From Polytrichum commune (taxonomy: Eukaryota; Streptophyta; Polytrichopsida; Polytrichales; Polytrichaceae), in the NCBI GenBank assembly GCA_950295325.1, contig OX485806.1, positions 44,077,169 through 44,141,168 of the forward strand: a stretch of DNA of 64,000 nucleotides, in the 5' to 3' direction. Positions within the stretch are counted from its first letter, which is position 1. The number at the start of each line of letters is the position of its first letter. A program made the position numbers and the translations under genes. The notes beneath the pieces are model-generated. The model was given only the letters and a program-made list of their open reading frames with translations, did no database searches and was not told where the DNA came from. Positions 41,409 to 52,865 of the stretch are shown in pieces.

Positions 41409-42000
41409 GCAGGTCCAACCAGCAACTTCTCTACAAATTTGCTCTCATACGCAGTGCTAAACAGAAGCTCGTTCATGTAAGTTTGTTGTAAAAATGCCTT
41501 CTCATCCTTATTTATACGCCTTAGCCGTGGCAGCCGTGAGCGCGAAGGGGTTTAGGTTTAGGTCTAGGTTAAGAGGGGAATGAAAGGTTGGTGGAAAAAA
41601 AAAAAATACAAATCCCATTGATTTTAGAAAACTTTAGATAGGTATATCTCCTACATATTAAAATTAATTAGATTGAAATTTTTTTTCTCATAGTTACACC
41701 CATCATATGTAGTGATATACAAAAAATTAGATTTTTTTCATTAAATTTCAAATTCTTATGAATTTCTAAAAACTCTGAAATTGATGACATTTTGGAAATT
41801 TTCCGAAATCATTTTTTTGCACATGATTGGAGAACATTCTATGAAGGTTATAGGGTTTAAATCCTTCATTTCCCCAACATCATATAAAAAGTAAAATTAT
41901 TCGCCAAATTGTTATTATCGATTCATATGTATTTGTTCATTATATAACACATTTTTCAATGATGTCCGTGCCCGTTTTTCTTCCGTTTTCATTTAGGAAT
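41409..42000. other. AT-rich intergenic DNA
   Basis: About 590 bp between the hairpin array and a microsatellite. No ORF. GTTTAGGTTTAGG occurs near 41,550. Nothing else can be supported. Confidence 0.5.
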
Positions 42001-42245
42001 TCATACATATATAGATATATAGATATATAGACATATAGATATAGATATAGACATATAAACATATAAACATATAAACATATAGACATATAGATATAGATAT
42101 AGACATATAGATATAGATATAAACATATAGATATAGACATATAGATATATAGATATAGACATATAGACATATAGATATATAGATATAGACATATAGACAT
42201 ATAGATATATAGATATAGACATATAGACATAGATATATAGATCTA
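42001..42245. repeat. ATAGAC/ATAGAT microsatellite
   Basis: About 240 bp of (ATAGAT/ATAGAC/ATATAG) repeats upstream of the SWIM transposase gene. The two minus-strand Tyr/Ile/Ser ORFs through it are translations of the repeat, not genes. Confidence 0.95.
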
Positions 42246-42611
42246 TATTCTAAATTTTTAATATTTTTATTAAGTTATATACATTAGTTAAATCTCTTCA
42301 TATATTCTTCCCAATGTTATAATGGACATGACTTATGGTGTCATGGACTTAAGATCCACATCTCACATGTGCATTTGGGTTCGCTATGGTTTTGTTTCCA
42401 AATGAGATAGTTTATAGGGTTTGGTTTAGGGTTCTATGTTTGGCCTAATCTATTCTTTGACTGTCAGTGTAAGTTGTCTACTTGTGTATTATTGGATGCT
42501 ATAGTATTCAAAGTTTTGATCTACACCCCATTTTTTAGTACATACCATTCAGTATAATAATCTCCGCCCATCCAATATTATTGTGACGTGCATCTATTGC
42601 TTTCTTTCTTC

Positions 42612-43365
42612 ATGGCTACCATTAGAGCTCCCGGATCCTTTGTTCCTTTCCTGCTACCACTTCAGGATGATGGTTTTGTGTGTGTCTCGGAAGATTTGCT
42701 TAGTTTGAGATTCAATCTCCAACTAAGAACCATGTATTTAGAACAAGAGATGTACTCTATGGATGGAGAGGTGTATGAAACGATTTTGGTTCCAAAGACC
42801 AGAACTGAAGATGGATTTGTGTGGATTTTAGGGTCTGGTTCATTTAGGGTCATAGGTCTTTCTGAATCGCAGATGCAAGCTCCAACTGTCTTATTGACCA
42901 ATGAATCCGGTACATCCACAGTTCAAATGCCCACTGTTGCAACTGTTAAGTTGGAGCCCAATGATGATAGTGTATTGGTGCTGTCTGATTCAGAAGATGA
43001 TATTTGTGTTGTTGTTGATCTTTCAGACTTATCGTCATTTCCATTTGAAAGTAAAAACTCCACTCCTTCACAACTTCCCAAATCCCCATTCAGTCTTATG
43101 TGCAACACTTTGGTTCACCGTATGACACCTTCTCAGCGCCCTCCATTGCACCTTTCACCGTCATCTACAGGGTTGACTATCGTTGATGCCTTGAAGTTCA
43201 CAAAGTCTAGGAAAAGGTCAAAGTCTGATCTTGCATTCATTGATTTTGACAATATAGATGTCCGTGATGTCAAATACTTGCCATCTTCTTTTGACGCCGA
43301 CGTTTTATTTGTCTTGCCCCCTGTGGCATTGCCCCATGTGCCATTGCCCCATGTGTCTCGTCTAT
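42612..43365 (+). pseudogene. SWIM-type MULE transposase of the large element, N-terminal part
   Basis: ATG at 42,612. About 250 residues: DDGFVCVSEDLLSLRFNLQL and GSGSFRVIGLSES match the N-terminal module of copy 1 (9,386-9,768); then an acidic DDSVLVLSDSEDDICVV, a Ser/Pro stretch and DVKYLPSSFDADVLFVLPPV, matching LPPRF...VLPPIGV of copy 1. The frame is open, but the coding similarity ends at about 43,365, where an LTR retrotransposon fragment begins; the last ~70 codons of the open frame belong to that fragment. The rest of the gene resumes at 48,758. The zinc-binding segment and the first catalytic part are missing between the two pieces. Confidence 0.7.
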
Positions 43366-43369
43366 CCAC

Positions 43370-44398
43370 AAATCGGAAGAGGTCTTCCTCTTCCTCCAGT
43401 AATGGTTCCTCTACCGGTTCGTCATCAGGGTTAGGCTCTAGGGAAGTTGTGGGAACCTTAGCCTTAAGGGCTGCGTTCTGCAAGAACTCTGGAAGTTCTG
43501 CGAATTTTGGTGACTTTTCAGACTCATTCGACTTCTCGGAACCTTCACCCATCACGGTTTGTGCCCTCTTCTGAGCCCTAGTGACCACTGCCACGTCTAT
43601 TTTCTGCTTTAGTTTTTTAGGGGGAACCAGGATAGCCCGTAAAGAAGAATCGGCTAGCTCGTGAGAGATGAAGTTGCTATGACTATCATTTGGGATAGGA
43701 AGGAATGGAGCTGAACAACTTGTGCTCGCCCTATTGTTATCAATGAACCTCGCGTCTTGGGTTTGTGCATGACCAAGGTTAAGGGGACCTTGGGATGTTG
43801 GAGGCCCATTCATGTTTTGCGCCCATTGTTGGTTAGTATCCTGTCCACTCCCCATAAGATGTTGAGGAGGGTTGTCGGTATACTGACCGTTAAGACCATA
43901 AGCCTGACCTTGGTTCATTTGGTACCCATAGAATGGGTTGCCTTCATTAGGGGAGTTATTGAAGGTATTACCTTGTTGTGCAACTTGGGGTCCATTGTTG
44001 AACCTATTTGGTTGGTTCCGGCCCATCTGAGGGACATACTGTTGGCTTACCATTCCTACCAAGTTCGAGTCGGCTTGCCTACCACCGGCTGGGGGGTTTT
44101 GAGGGTACAAATTTTGTGGACCTTGATAGTTGTTCCCCCTATTACCTTGGTTTTGGTGGTTGGGTGGACCGTAGTTTTGTTGGCCATTGCTTTGTGGGTT
44201 ACCTTGGTGATAATTAACCGACATTCCTCCTTGGTTCTGTTGATTCCTATCATAGAAGAATGCCGGAAGTTGTTGATTCAGCTGAGAGTAATGGGAGGGT
44301 CGCTCCGCGAGAATCCTACGACAATTATCGACCGGGTGATTACCCCCACAATGGTTGCAGACCACCCCCGTCTCGATCCAACACTTACCTGGCCCCAA
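43370..44398 (-). pseudogene. Gag C-terminal region: zinc knuckle, Gln/Asn-rich tract, acidic tail
   Basis: GVVCNHCGGNHPVDNC is a CCHC-like cluster near the start. It is followed by ~170 residues very rich in Gln, Asn, Gly and Pro, then VAVVTRAQKRAQTVMGEGSE and the acidic EEPLLEEEEDLFRFVDR. The VTRAQ block is shared with the element at 844-4,515. Broken element. Confidence 0.7.
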
Positions 44399-44432
44399 AA
44401 TGTGAACCTTGCCGCAAGTGGGACAAACTCCT

Positions 44433-44990
44433 TTACCGTTGTTCCGGGCTTGAGTCTGGGAGTGGCCTTGTTGTGGACGGGGGGGGTGGGGCTACTAGGT
44501 TACCTGTCAACCTAGGCTCCGTGCAAAATTGATTACTGTGGCCAGGTTTGTTGCAATTACGACACCAAATGTTGGTGCCATAATTACCCGCCTCCGAGGC
44601 CGGCGGAACTGGTTGTGCTAAGGGCCTAGACGTGATTGCCATTGTTAGCTGCTCTGTGAGGGTCTTGAGCGACTGCATGACATCGCTCCTCAACTCGTCG
44701 TTGGCCTTCTTAACTCTAAGTTCTAGCTCCTCGATCGTGGTGTGGCTCGGAGGGCTAGGGAGTGCTAAGAGCTCAGGGGGTGGCCTCGTAGCCAAAGGAA
44801 CCGGGGCCGCTCGGTGGACTGCGTATGCATCCGGTCGGGATGGCTCCAGCTGAGGAGGCTTACTCTGCTCGGGAGGAATGTAGGTTGTGGGTAGGAAGGC
44901 TGGCACAGGTGCAATAGTGCAATTCCACATCCGCTCATTTTGTTTGTCTACACCTTCGATCCTCCTAGCCTCGGCTTTAGCTTCTTCCAA
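44433..44990 (-). pseudogene. Gag middle region with CCHC zinc knuckle
   Basis: A Pro-rich N-terminal half, then LELRVKKANDELRSDVMQSL (likely coiled coil), then IWCRNCNKPGHSNQFC, a CX2CX4HX4C nucleocapsid knuckle. It lies directly downstream of the capsid stretch. Confidence 0.72.
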
Positions 44991-45017
44991 ATCCTGAGGG
45001 TTGGAGTTAAGAATTTC

Positions 45018-45725
45018 TCAGATTGTACCTTGTTTGTTGAACCCTTGTATGAAGTAGAATTTAATCGTGTCATTTGTGAGAAGGGTTCCTACATAACGAG
45101 TTACCACCGTCTCGAACCGTCGGATGTATGATGTAATACCCTCGGATGGGCCTTGCCGCATGTTCGTTAACGCCACGAGTGCGCTTTGTTGGCCCATTTC
45201 CGGTCTAAATTGTCTAAGGAATGCCGTCTGCAATGCTTGCCAGTCCCTAAATGTCCCCTCATCGTGGGATCGGTACCACTCATACGCTATACCCTCTAGC
45301 GTAGTAGAAAACCAAACGAGTTTGTACGTGTCTTCGGCTATCATGTTGGCCAACATTACCTCAATATATCGTTCAATGTGGGTTGAAGGATCCTCATGCG
45401 GGAGGCCACCGAACTTCGGAAAATAACTCGGCATCGCCCTTGGCGCTAATGCTTGTGGCATTACAATGGGAGGCCCTCTAGGAGCCATCATTGCATCCAA
45501 AGGATTCGCCATGAGTTGGGGTCGTGCCACCCTAACCGGACTTTGTGGGGTGGGGGATTTCTCCCTCTCGCGCTCGGACTCTGGACCTAGACCTTGATAT
45601 TTATTTTCCTTAGTCTTTCCGGGTTTTGGTGATTCGTTCTTCGACCTCTTACCTGGTGTTGCCTCCGATGCAAATACGGTTGTTGTTGTTGGGGTGTCGT
45701 ACGATCGTCCCCTAGTACTAACCAT
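45018..45725 (-). CDS. Gag capsid region (Retrotrans_gag type), family B
   Basis: A likely ATG at 45,723-45,725 (MVSTRGRSYDTPTTTT), about 140 nt after the PBS. The basic N-terminal region is KRSKNESPKPGKTKENKYQG. From residue ~110: PSYFPKFGGLPHEDPSTHIE, then WFSTTLEGIAYEWYRSHDEG and FRDWQALQTAFLRQFRPEMG, then EGITSYIRRFETVVTRY, the Retrotrans_gag pattern. It forms the particle capsid in this family. Part of an incomplete element. Confidence 0.8.
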   Translation of the reverse strand: MVSTRGRSYDTPTTTTVFASEATPGKRSKNESPKPGKTKENKYQGLGPESEREREKSPTPQSPVRVARPQLMANPLDAMMAPRGPPIVMPQALAPRAMPSYFPKFGGLPHEDPSTHIERYIEVMLANMIAEDTYKLVWFSTTLEGIAYEWYRSHDEGTFRDWQALQTAFLRQFRPEMGQQSALVALTNMRQGPSEGITSYIRRFETVVTRYVGTLLTNDTIKFYFIQGFNKQGTI

Positions 45726-45840
45726 AGCACAAGTGGCCCATGACGTATGACTAATTTCTATTGGACTAAACTCTTCTTCTCTTAGTCTAAACGTATAAGT
45801 ACTCAAAGAGATATCATTCGAGCATGGCAGGGGCATCCAC

Positions 45841-45860
45841 CCTCCCGGCGGACGCACCAA
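45841..45860 (-). other. Primer-binding site of the family B element
   Basis: The minus strand reads TTGGTGCGTCCGCCGGGAGG, separated by 3 nt from the LTR edge at 45,864. It resembles the TGGTGCC...CCGGG class of plant PBS, but the exact tRNA cannot be named from the sequence alone. Confidence 0.6.
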
Positions 45861-45863
45861 TTA

Positions 45864-48757
45864 TGTGGTACTTTTGGGCCACCCCCTTTCGAGGGAGCCT
45901 AAAAGTATCACACAAGCCCTTCGGTGAAGGTGGCCTGCATTTGCAGGCGCCCAAGCCGAACCCGGATGATAGGTGTATAATGTGAGTAGTTAGATTTTTA
46001 AGGGAGATTAAATATGCGTCGTAGTACCTCCGGAGGTTAGGCCTTAGTTTTTTACTAGTGTGGCTTTAAACTCCACTAACCAATTTCATATCTAGTTCTA
46101 ACCTTAACCTACAACCTATTCTACGCGCAGACGCACCAGCCTTGAAACCAAGGCAATCCTAATTTGTGAATTGGGATGGTTCTGATACACCCAACCGGGT
46201 GTGACTCATACCACCCTAACTCAACGAACGGAATAACGGCAATTTGATGGACCATTCAATTCTTCCTATTTCTTTATTTAGTTCTATTTAGTTTTCTAAG
46301 CGGGGGAACTTGGCCTAAGTCCCACCCTTCACACAAATTCCTTCTTAATTACTTACTTTTGTTTGCACGTCCTAACTTACTACATTAACATATTAGGCAT
46401 CACCCCTTACCTCGGGTCTCTTGCCAACAAGGGTTTACGATTTATTTTGTATGTTTTGATTGTTAAATGTGTTTACACTGGATAGACCACGAAATGCAAC
46501 TCAATGGGACCAGGGTGACGGGCGACCTGTAGGTTCAACCTGTTGCGCAATCTTCATAAATTGGGGCCATTACTCCCAATCTATAGGGCCAACAACATAA
46601 TAGTGGATTCGCGGGTCATTAACCCCACCTTTCCACCAACAACATTCAGAGTGGTCGTGTCGGTGATTAATCCGACTTACCACACACGAAACTTGCTAAT
46701 AAATGAAGCTACTACCACAAAACATACCAAGGGCCCCGAAAACAATGGAATTGGGTACTCCCTTGGCGGTCAAGTGGTCAAGCCACTTGACCTTACGAGA
46801 TAGGTGAGTGGGTTTAGAGATGCGTACCTTAGCCGTGCTCCCTCCGATCCTAAATGGAAGGCTTAAGGTTAGTTAATTTACCTCAATTTTCCTCGGTTGA
46901 TTTGGGCTTGATGTAGGCCGAGCCGCTACCTCCTTCCTTGCTCCACTTTCCGAGCGTCGACCTTGCCTCCTTCTTTGTAACTAGTTTGGTAGTAAGCGTA
47001 CCTTAGTTAACAATTAAAATATAAAGTGTTATTCTGCCCTGTAATTTAATCCTAAGCATAATATTTATACTTAGTGCACCAAATTATCTTTCCAATGATC
47101 TAAAAATCACTCTAATCGGATAAGAAATGCAAAAGTTATGAGGGTTGGAAGTGTGAGGTCGATTCAACCGACCCTTCCAACCCACCTATCTACCTTCTAA
47201 CTTCAAAAATTCATAGCACATTCCTTACTACTTGGATCTAGGCTTTCCTTATACCATTGGAAAGCTATGAACAAGCTCTAACTAGAAACATTATGACATC
47301 AGCAGGTTAAGCTAATAGAAATTCAGCGGACTCCTTGTAACACAGCAGTCAATCAAGAAGGCTTAAACTATGTATCTCGCCTTCAACAATTCATATCTAA
47401 TTCAAATCTTAGTCAAATCAAACGTTCTATATGACCCTGGAGAGATATTAAAAAGATGTATTTGATAAAAATATGTGATTAGAAAGGTAAGCCGAAGTGA
47501 ACCCAACAGGTCCTCTGTAATGCAGCAGTCAACCAAAAGTTCTCAAACTATGTGTCCCATCTTGCACAATTCATATCTAATTCAAATCATGCTCAAATCA
47601 AATGTTCTAAGCCATTTTGGAAAGCTACACAAAATTTCTACTTGGAAAAAATATAATTTCTTGGAACTTAAATTCCTCTTGGGCTCGCAGGTCTGATCCA
47701 GCAGCCGCTACCCACAAGACCACCCAGTTTTTCTACTCCATCTTTGAAAATCCATAACTAATTGTCATCTCAACCAAATCACAAATGGGAAACGGCTATG
47801 GATAGCTATATGAAATCTCTCTAAGAGAAAAATGATAAGTATCTTGTTCTAGCTTTTGAACTAAGCCTTCAGGGCATTGGCAGATGAGGTCTATAATGCC
47901 TCTACTCAAAACTCTACCATCCAACCTACCTCTACAAAAGAAGGAATAATTTTATTGGTGTGTTAATAAACACACAACCTAACTAGGAGAGAGAGAGTAG
48001 AGGAGGTTCTCAAGCCTTTCTTTTAGACCATTGAGAATACATGCTAAAGGATTTTTTCCTAACTACATTGAAGCAGGGCTTCGCCCAAAAACTAGAGAAA
48101 GAGAGAGAGCTACAAGGTGGAAGGAGGGGTTTTTAAACCCTCTCACAAAAGGGTTGGACCCCTCCTCCACCGGATCCATTTTTCAAACCCTTTCCCGAAA
48201 TTTTGGCTCGGGGGTTTTCCCGGTTGAGGTTGCCACCCTCTCGCCGAGGTGGCTCCGACAAAAAACCTTTAGAAATCTTTCTAATTTTTCCGCCATCGAG
48301 TTGGCAAGGGGGCAAGTGGGCAACTATCCCCCTTGCTCTCTTTCTTTTTTTCTTCAAAAGTCTTCAAGCCGATTTTATCTTCTTACCTAAAACACCTCCA
48401 ATAGTCTTGTGTGCCTCACACTAACTAATAAACTAACACTTGCTTAGCTAGCATTTACTAACATTTGCTTAATAGCTAGCATCTACTAACATTTGCTTAA
48501 TAACTAGCACCTACTAATATTTGCTTAATAACTAGCATCTACTAATATTTGCTTAGCTAGTTGTTTTTACTAGCTAGCACATTTTTTCTAGTTTGCTATC
48601 TTCTAGCACTACTTAGTTTCATTTTGACCTTCCTTCTTCTAGGCTAAATGCTAAATGAACTAATTTTTCCTAAATTCCCTATCAATTCTAACTTTTAATG
48701 CTAACATTCTAACTAAAAGTGATCCCGCAGAGTGGTGGACCACTCAAAGGGTTCACA
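45864..48757 (-). repeat. 5' LTR of the family B element, 2.9 kb
   Basis: Plus-strand ends TGTGGTACTTTTGG...GGGTTCACA, matching in reverse the ends of the solo LTR. It is ~470 bp longer than the solo copy. An internal duplication at ~47,340-47,660, where a phrase AATTCATATCTAATTCAAAT recurs ~190 bp apart, accounts for part of this. Its right edge abuts SWIM transposase coding sequence exactly. ORFs inside are chance. Confidence 0.85.
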
Positions 48758-50461
48758 GACACAAAAATATATCAAACCATCCTTGCAGTTTCAACACAAG
48801 CAAATATGCAAGGATTACAAGGACGCGGTAACAATGGACGATGCCGAGACTAAGTATCACGTGATTCGTTCTTGGTGGTTGTCATCTGGAGCTGCCACAG
48901 AAGAAGGCATCCTTGGCCTTTCGGAGTGGTTGGGATTTTGGCACTTCTGTTATAGACAATGGGGTGGTCATATGCTACTTGTAAGTGCATACCACACTAC
49001 ATTATTTAATGTCATTGAACTTCCCCGTATTTTTTCCATTTTTATAAATTTGTGTCTTGTTTTTCTTAACCCCGTATTTGTATGTTGTTCGTAGGATATG
49101 ACAATAGATGAGCGTGCAGAAATGCCAACATGCAACCTTGCCGAGACTGTTCATAACAAATGGCTCCAACAATCCGGCAACAAGATGACTTGCCTGTATG
49201 AAGCTACTGTTGATGACATGATCCGTGCCTTCATGCAAATCGCGAATTACCGTGCATGGTTGAAAGGGGGTTCTCATGGTAAAGGTCCTGATTCGGCATC
49301 CTTAAAACTTAAGGCGGCTGCCAGGTGTGGAGATCCAAAAATTTTGGCTGATGCCATGAAGTCTTTCCCGGGGGCAGAAGACGTCAATACTAGAGATTGT
49401 ACATTGGAAGGGTTCGAGCTATTTGGGTCCACCAAACGAAAACTCAACATGCCCCCTGGTGCTGATTGTGATTCTCATCGACCCGACAAAGTGAATTTTT
49501 CAATTTCTCGCCCTAACACTCGTGCAACTTGTCAACGCATAGAGGAATCGTTGAATTATGCACAACAAGGTGTGACTCATACTACATCCGTGTTAGAGAT
49601 TGATTGTCTTGCTTCCAATTGGCACATTGCAAGATTGCCACCCAACTCAGCTAGACGATGTTGGGCATTACAGGCCATTACAGGGACGATGTGCAATGCC
49701 AAAGTCGGTACTGGAAAACATGGCACACCTGCTCCAACATACAAAGGGTTCAAAAAAGAATTTCGCTCTCCCAACAATGTGGAGTATGAATTTTGGTTTT
49801 GCCCTGACGACATCAAGCGTTGTGTGAGTGGTAGTAAGAAGAAATATGTGTTGGATTGGCCTATAGTGCCTAACACTTGGCCGGTGAAGATAGGCACCAA
49901 TCTATCAAGAGAGGAGGTGTTGGCGCTTGAGGACGCCGGATTTCAACTACAACAAAGGGAAGCATTATCCCCCCGTCGTAGGCTTTCTACAATTGCAACC
50001 CTTCCCATCCCTCGCTCGCATTTTCGTATGCCACCCAACCCGGACGCCCACCCTACATTCAGGTTTGGAAAGACAGTTTGTCGCAATCCGACCGCACCGA
50101 CAGCGGATCACAAAAACAAATGGGAGAGCGCCGGACTCATGGATGGTTATTTTGTGGTTGGGGTGACTGCCATTCCATATCCAGGTTTTGGAGTGATAAT
50201 CAACATTGTCTCCAAAGAGGATATTACACACCGTGTCACAATTGGTGACATCCCGCATTGCACATGCCCGGACTTCACGAAAATGTCCTCTCATGCATTG
50301 GGAAAGAAAGGAAAATGGGTGTATTGTAAACATCTTTATTATGTGTTTAGATTTTTGTGCAAGGTGGATTACGAGAGTGACAAATTCATTCATGCACCTA
50401 CATGTACCTATAATGAGGTCATGTGACTACTTGAACTTGCTGGTATTCTAGAATGTGAGTA
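48758..50461 (+). pseudogene. SWIM-type MULE transposase of the large element, C-terminal part
   Basis: Resumes at TQKYIKPSLQFQHKQICKDY, matching copy 1 after its second catalytic Asp. Then ETKYHVIRSWWLSSGAATEE and FWHFCYRQWGGHMLL, a 114-bp phase-0 GT-AG intron (48,981-49,094), then DMTIDERAEMPTCNLAETVH and NKWLQQSGNKMTCLYEATVD, a long middle region, and the SWIM finger CTCPDF...YCKHLYYVF (~50,258-50,350; CxC...CxH). An in-frame TGA at 50,424-50,426 is followed by codons LLELAGILECE ending at 50,459-50,461. A second copy of this tail at 52,864 has no TGA there, so the ancestral protein probably ended at 50,461. SWIM fingers in MULE proteins bind DNA or protein. The gene is inactive because the N-terminal catalytic part is missing. 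Confidence 0.78.
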
Positions 50462-50585
50462 GTATTGCAAGTGTTCTATTAAGCAACATATATTTGAATG
50501 TCAATAAATGACATGTTTTGGTTTGGATTATTATAATAAAAATTAGCAATGGATTGAAAGTATTTCAAATGATTCACTAACTTCA
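50393..50585 (+). repeat. SWIM gene 3' end, first copy of a ~190-bp duplication
   Basis: GCACCTACATGTACCTATAA through GGTTTGGATTATTATAATAA and AGCAATGGATTGAAAGT. A similar copy lies at 52,866-53,050 on the far side of the LTR-like repeat. Confidence 0.8.
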
Positions 50586-50621
50586 TTTCTATTTAGACTA
50601 CGACCCAACCGTGAGCGGTTT

Positions 50622-52861
50622 TGTGAGCCCAAACTCTGTGGCCACATGTGTTCTCAAGCTGAAAAACACATTAAAACTTAGGTTTGGAGTTTTCATCAAT
50701 TAATTAAAACATAAAAAATGTGGAAGATTGGAGTTGTGTTAAAATTAACGCTAGGGATAGGAGGTTAGTACTCAGTGTTTGAATAATGAGAGCAGGTGTA
50801 AGGGAATTGACTAAGAGGTGATTAAGGTGGTTCTTAGGCTTAGACCTTAGGCCTTGTAAGCCTGGGGTTTATGTGACTTGAAAATGCTTGGGAACTGTTC
50901 GAATTAGGCAGGTGCCACTGCACCCTAGTAAAGTGCGGATCCAGGGACTCGGACAGGCGCAATTGAGGCTGCCGCTCTCACAACTGAGCTCTCTCTCAAA
51001 CAAGCAAGCTAGCAGGGGGAGGGGGACGCTGCCACCGAGGAGTAAGGCGCTGCCGAATGCGAGGCTGGTAATGGATGTTGGAGGAGTTAATAGGGAGCAC
51101 ATGTAGATCACTTAGTGCATTTTAAAAACGACGTGCGGCATAATATAGAGAGGATTAAAATCATTTGAAATAAAAATTATAAAGGAATTCCAAATAATGA
51201 AGGGGCCATTAAATGTAGACAATCCCATTATAAGTAAGTTAGATGGACATAAAACGTGGGCCATTATTTTTTTGTAAAATTAATATAAGGGTTAAAGATA
51301 AGGATCCTAGAAGGTATGTTTAGTATGGTATGTACATGGGTTTAAGAATCACGAGGATGGATGATAATTGGGATTTCCGTCTGTCCAAAATTACTTAAAA
51401 AAAATATAGAGTACAAAAAATTGCAGTGACTTGGACAATATAAGTAATGGAAGGGTGCAAACAAATGGGCCATTTTTGAAATTTAAGTAATTATAGGGAG
51501 GCTTTAATTCAGCCCTTGAAGGTAAATAGCCCCAAAACAAAAAACCCCCAGCCGCACATGGTGCACAAAAATGCCTTAGAGTGATCTACCCGTGGTAGGG
51601 AGCTAGGTGGGTGCCGCCGAGAATGAGGAGGAAGTGCTTTGCCAAGGAGGGGAAGGAGGCTGGAGGCTAAGCTGGAGCAAATGATAGAGGTTGCCGAGGG
51701 CGCAGCTGGGATAGGCATTGTTTGAATTCGAATGCCTGGAGGCCTCGGCCTTCCAAAAAGAACTTGGCACAATGCCGCAATGCAGGGGTGAGCTAGAAAG
51801 GAGAAGGTGAATTCCACAAGATGCGACCAACATTGTTTGAACCAAATGGTTCGGAGGGCACTACAACATGACTAATGTGAAGAATGATCAAAATTGAGCG
51901 GGGAAGAGCCCAGGCCACAAGCCTCATTTAAATGGTGAATCAGCACACAGAGGAGGTTGCACAAATGCGAGGGGGTCGTAGTGTGAACAAATGCGAATTG
52001 ATGGCTGCATGGCCGAGAGTTGTGGCTGGGGTCTCAACAGTTGTGAGCGCAAGGGAAGGGTGCTCAGACCAGATAGGTGAGAGCCGTGTGTGGTAGGAAG
52101 GGTGCAAGGGATCAGCCTAGCCATGGCCGGTAACAGGGCCGGTAACGGGGTTGGTCTAAGAGGCCAGGAGCTGGTTGTGATTAGGCCCAAGGGCATGAAA
52201 GGACAACGGCCAACTTTGAACTAAGCTGGATTAACCGAGTTAAGCTAAGGCAGTAATATTAGTGAAGTAGTGAAGGGTGATAGTTAAACTAGGAATTTAG
52301 GTGAAAAACTAATGTGTGTCTTAATGTGTTGATTCTCACGTTCGTGTTATGACACGCATGAGTATTAGTAATAAAGTAAACGGTTATTCATTATTAAGGG
52401 TCACCTAGAGGTAGAAAGGACCACCATTGGAGGTGGGCATGTTACAAACTGTGAAAAGGTGATCCCCCACCTGCATTACGACGCAGTTAAGGGTGGGGGT
52501 GATCCTAGCTCACATGTTTGATTGATTCACATGGATAAATAATAATAAAATTCTAAAAATAAAATATAATTGAGAAGATTCTACGCACATCCGCGTAGTA
52601 ACGTCTTCTTGGTATCCGCCTATAAATTATTCCTGCATTATCACTAGCTCAATTTGGGATAGCACCAGTCAATGTAACCAACCGGATTCGAACCCGGGTT
52701 GATCCAAACCTAATACCAGTCTCTTACACAACTCGCATCCACAGGCGGATGTTTCAAAACCTAGTAGTTACCTACATATTGACTATTTCTAATATCTAAT
52801 TTCTTTTTTTTTGTAGATTCTGGGCCTTAACTCAACCCGTGAGCAGTTTGAGTGGCTCACA
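50622..52861 (+). repeat. LTR-like repeat with TGTGAGCC...GGCTCACA ends
   Basis: 2,240 bp with perfect 8-bp inverted ends TGTGAGCC/GGCTCACA. The start resembles 21,406 and 60,707. No 5-bp target duplication is seen; instead the flanks share CCGTGAGC(G/A)GTTT, and the outer flanks are the duplicated SWIM gene tail. A solo LTR or another inserted repeat is likely. It carries a SINE at its right. ORFs in it (50,888-51,106; 51,509-51,845; 51,924-52,196) have no recognisable motif. Confidence 0.45.
52520..52745 (-). mobile_element. tRNA-derived SINE-like sequence (Pol III boxes)
   Basis: On the minus strand, a box A-like TGTGTAAGAGACTGG (complement of 52,716-52,730) is followed after ~21 nt by a perfect box B GGTTCGAATCC (complement of 52,684-52,694). 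The arms do not fold into a full tRNA, so it is better read as a tRNA-related SINE head than a tRNA gene. The body is ~150 bp to the left; ends are not precisely defined. No other copy was noticed in the window. Confidence 0.5.
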
Positions 52862-52865
52862 ATTA

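Larger units (their letters stand above)
43370..48757 (-). mobile_element. 5' half of a Gypsy-type LTR retrotransposon (LTR, PBS, gag), family B
   Basis: Minus strand, splitting the SWIM transposase gene. From right: 2.9-kb LTR (45,864-48,757), a primer-binding site, gag capsid region (45,018-45,725), a zinc knuckle stretch (44,433-44,990) and a Gln/Asn-rich then acidic gag tail (43,370-44,398). Nothing of pol or a 3' LTR is present at the left edge, so the copy looks incomplete and broken. Its LTR belongs to the same family as the solo LTR at 30,762-33,184, in opposite orientation. Confidence 0.8.

Noticed and set aside
41940-42230. Tyr/Ile/Ser-rich minus-strand proteins of 96 and 73 residues
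   Set aside because: Translation of the ATAGAC/ATAGAT microsatellite.
43380-43574. Last ~70 codons of the plus-strand open frame starting at 42,588
   Set aside because: They are antisense to the gag tail of the inserted retrotransposon; the similarity to the MULE transposase ends at about 43,365.
43757-44515. 252-codon plus-strand ORF rich in Leu/Val
   Set aside because: Antisense shadow of the Gln/Asn-rich gag region; no motif.
52681-52760. tRNA gene on the minus strand
   Set aside because: Box A and box B are present, but the T stem and acceptor stem do not pair; a SINE head fits better.
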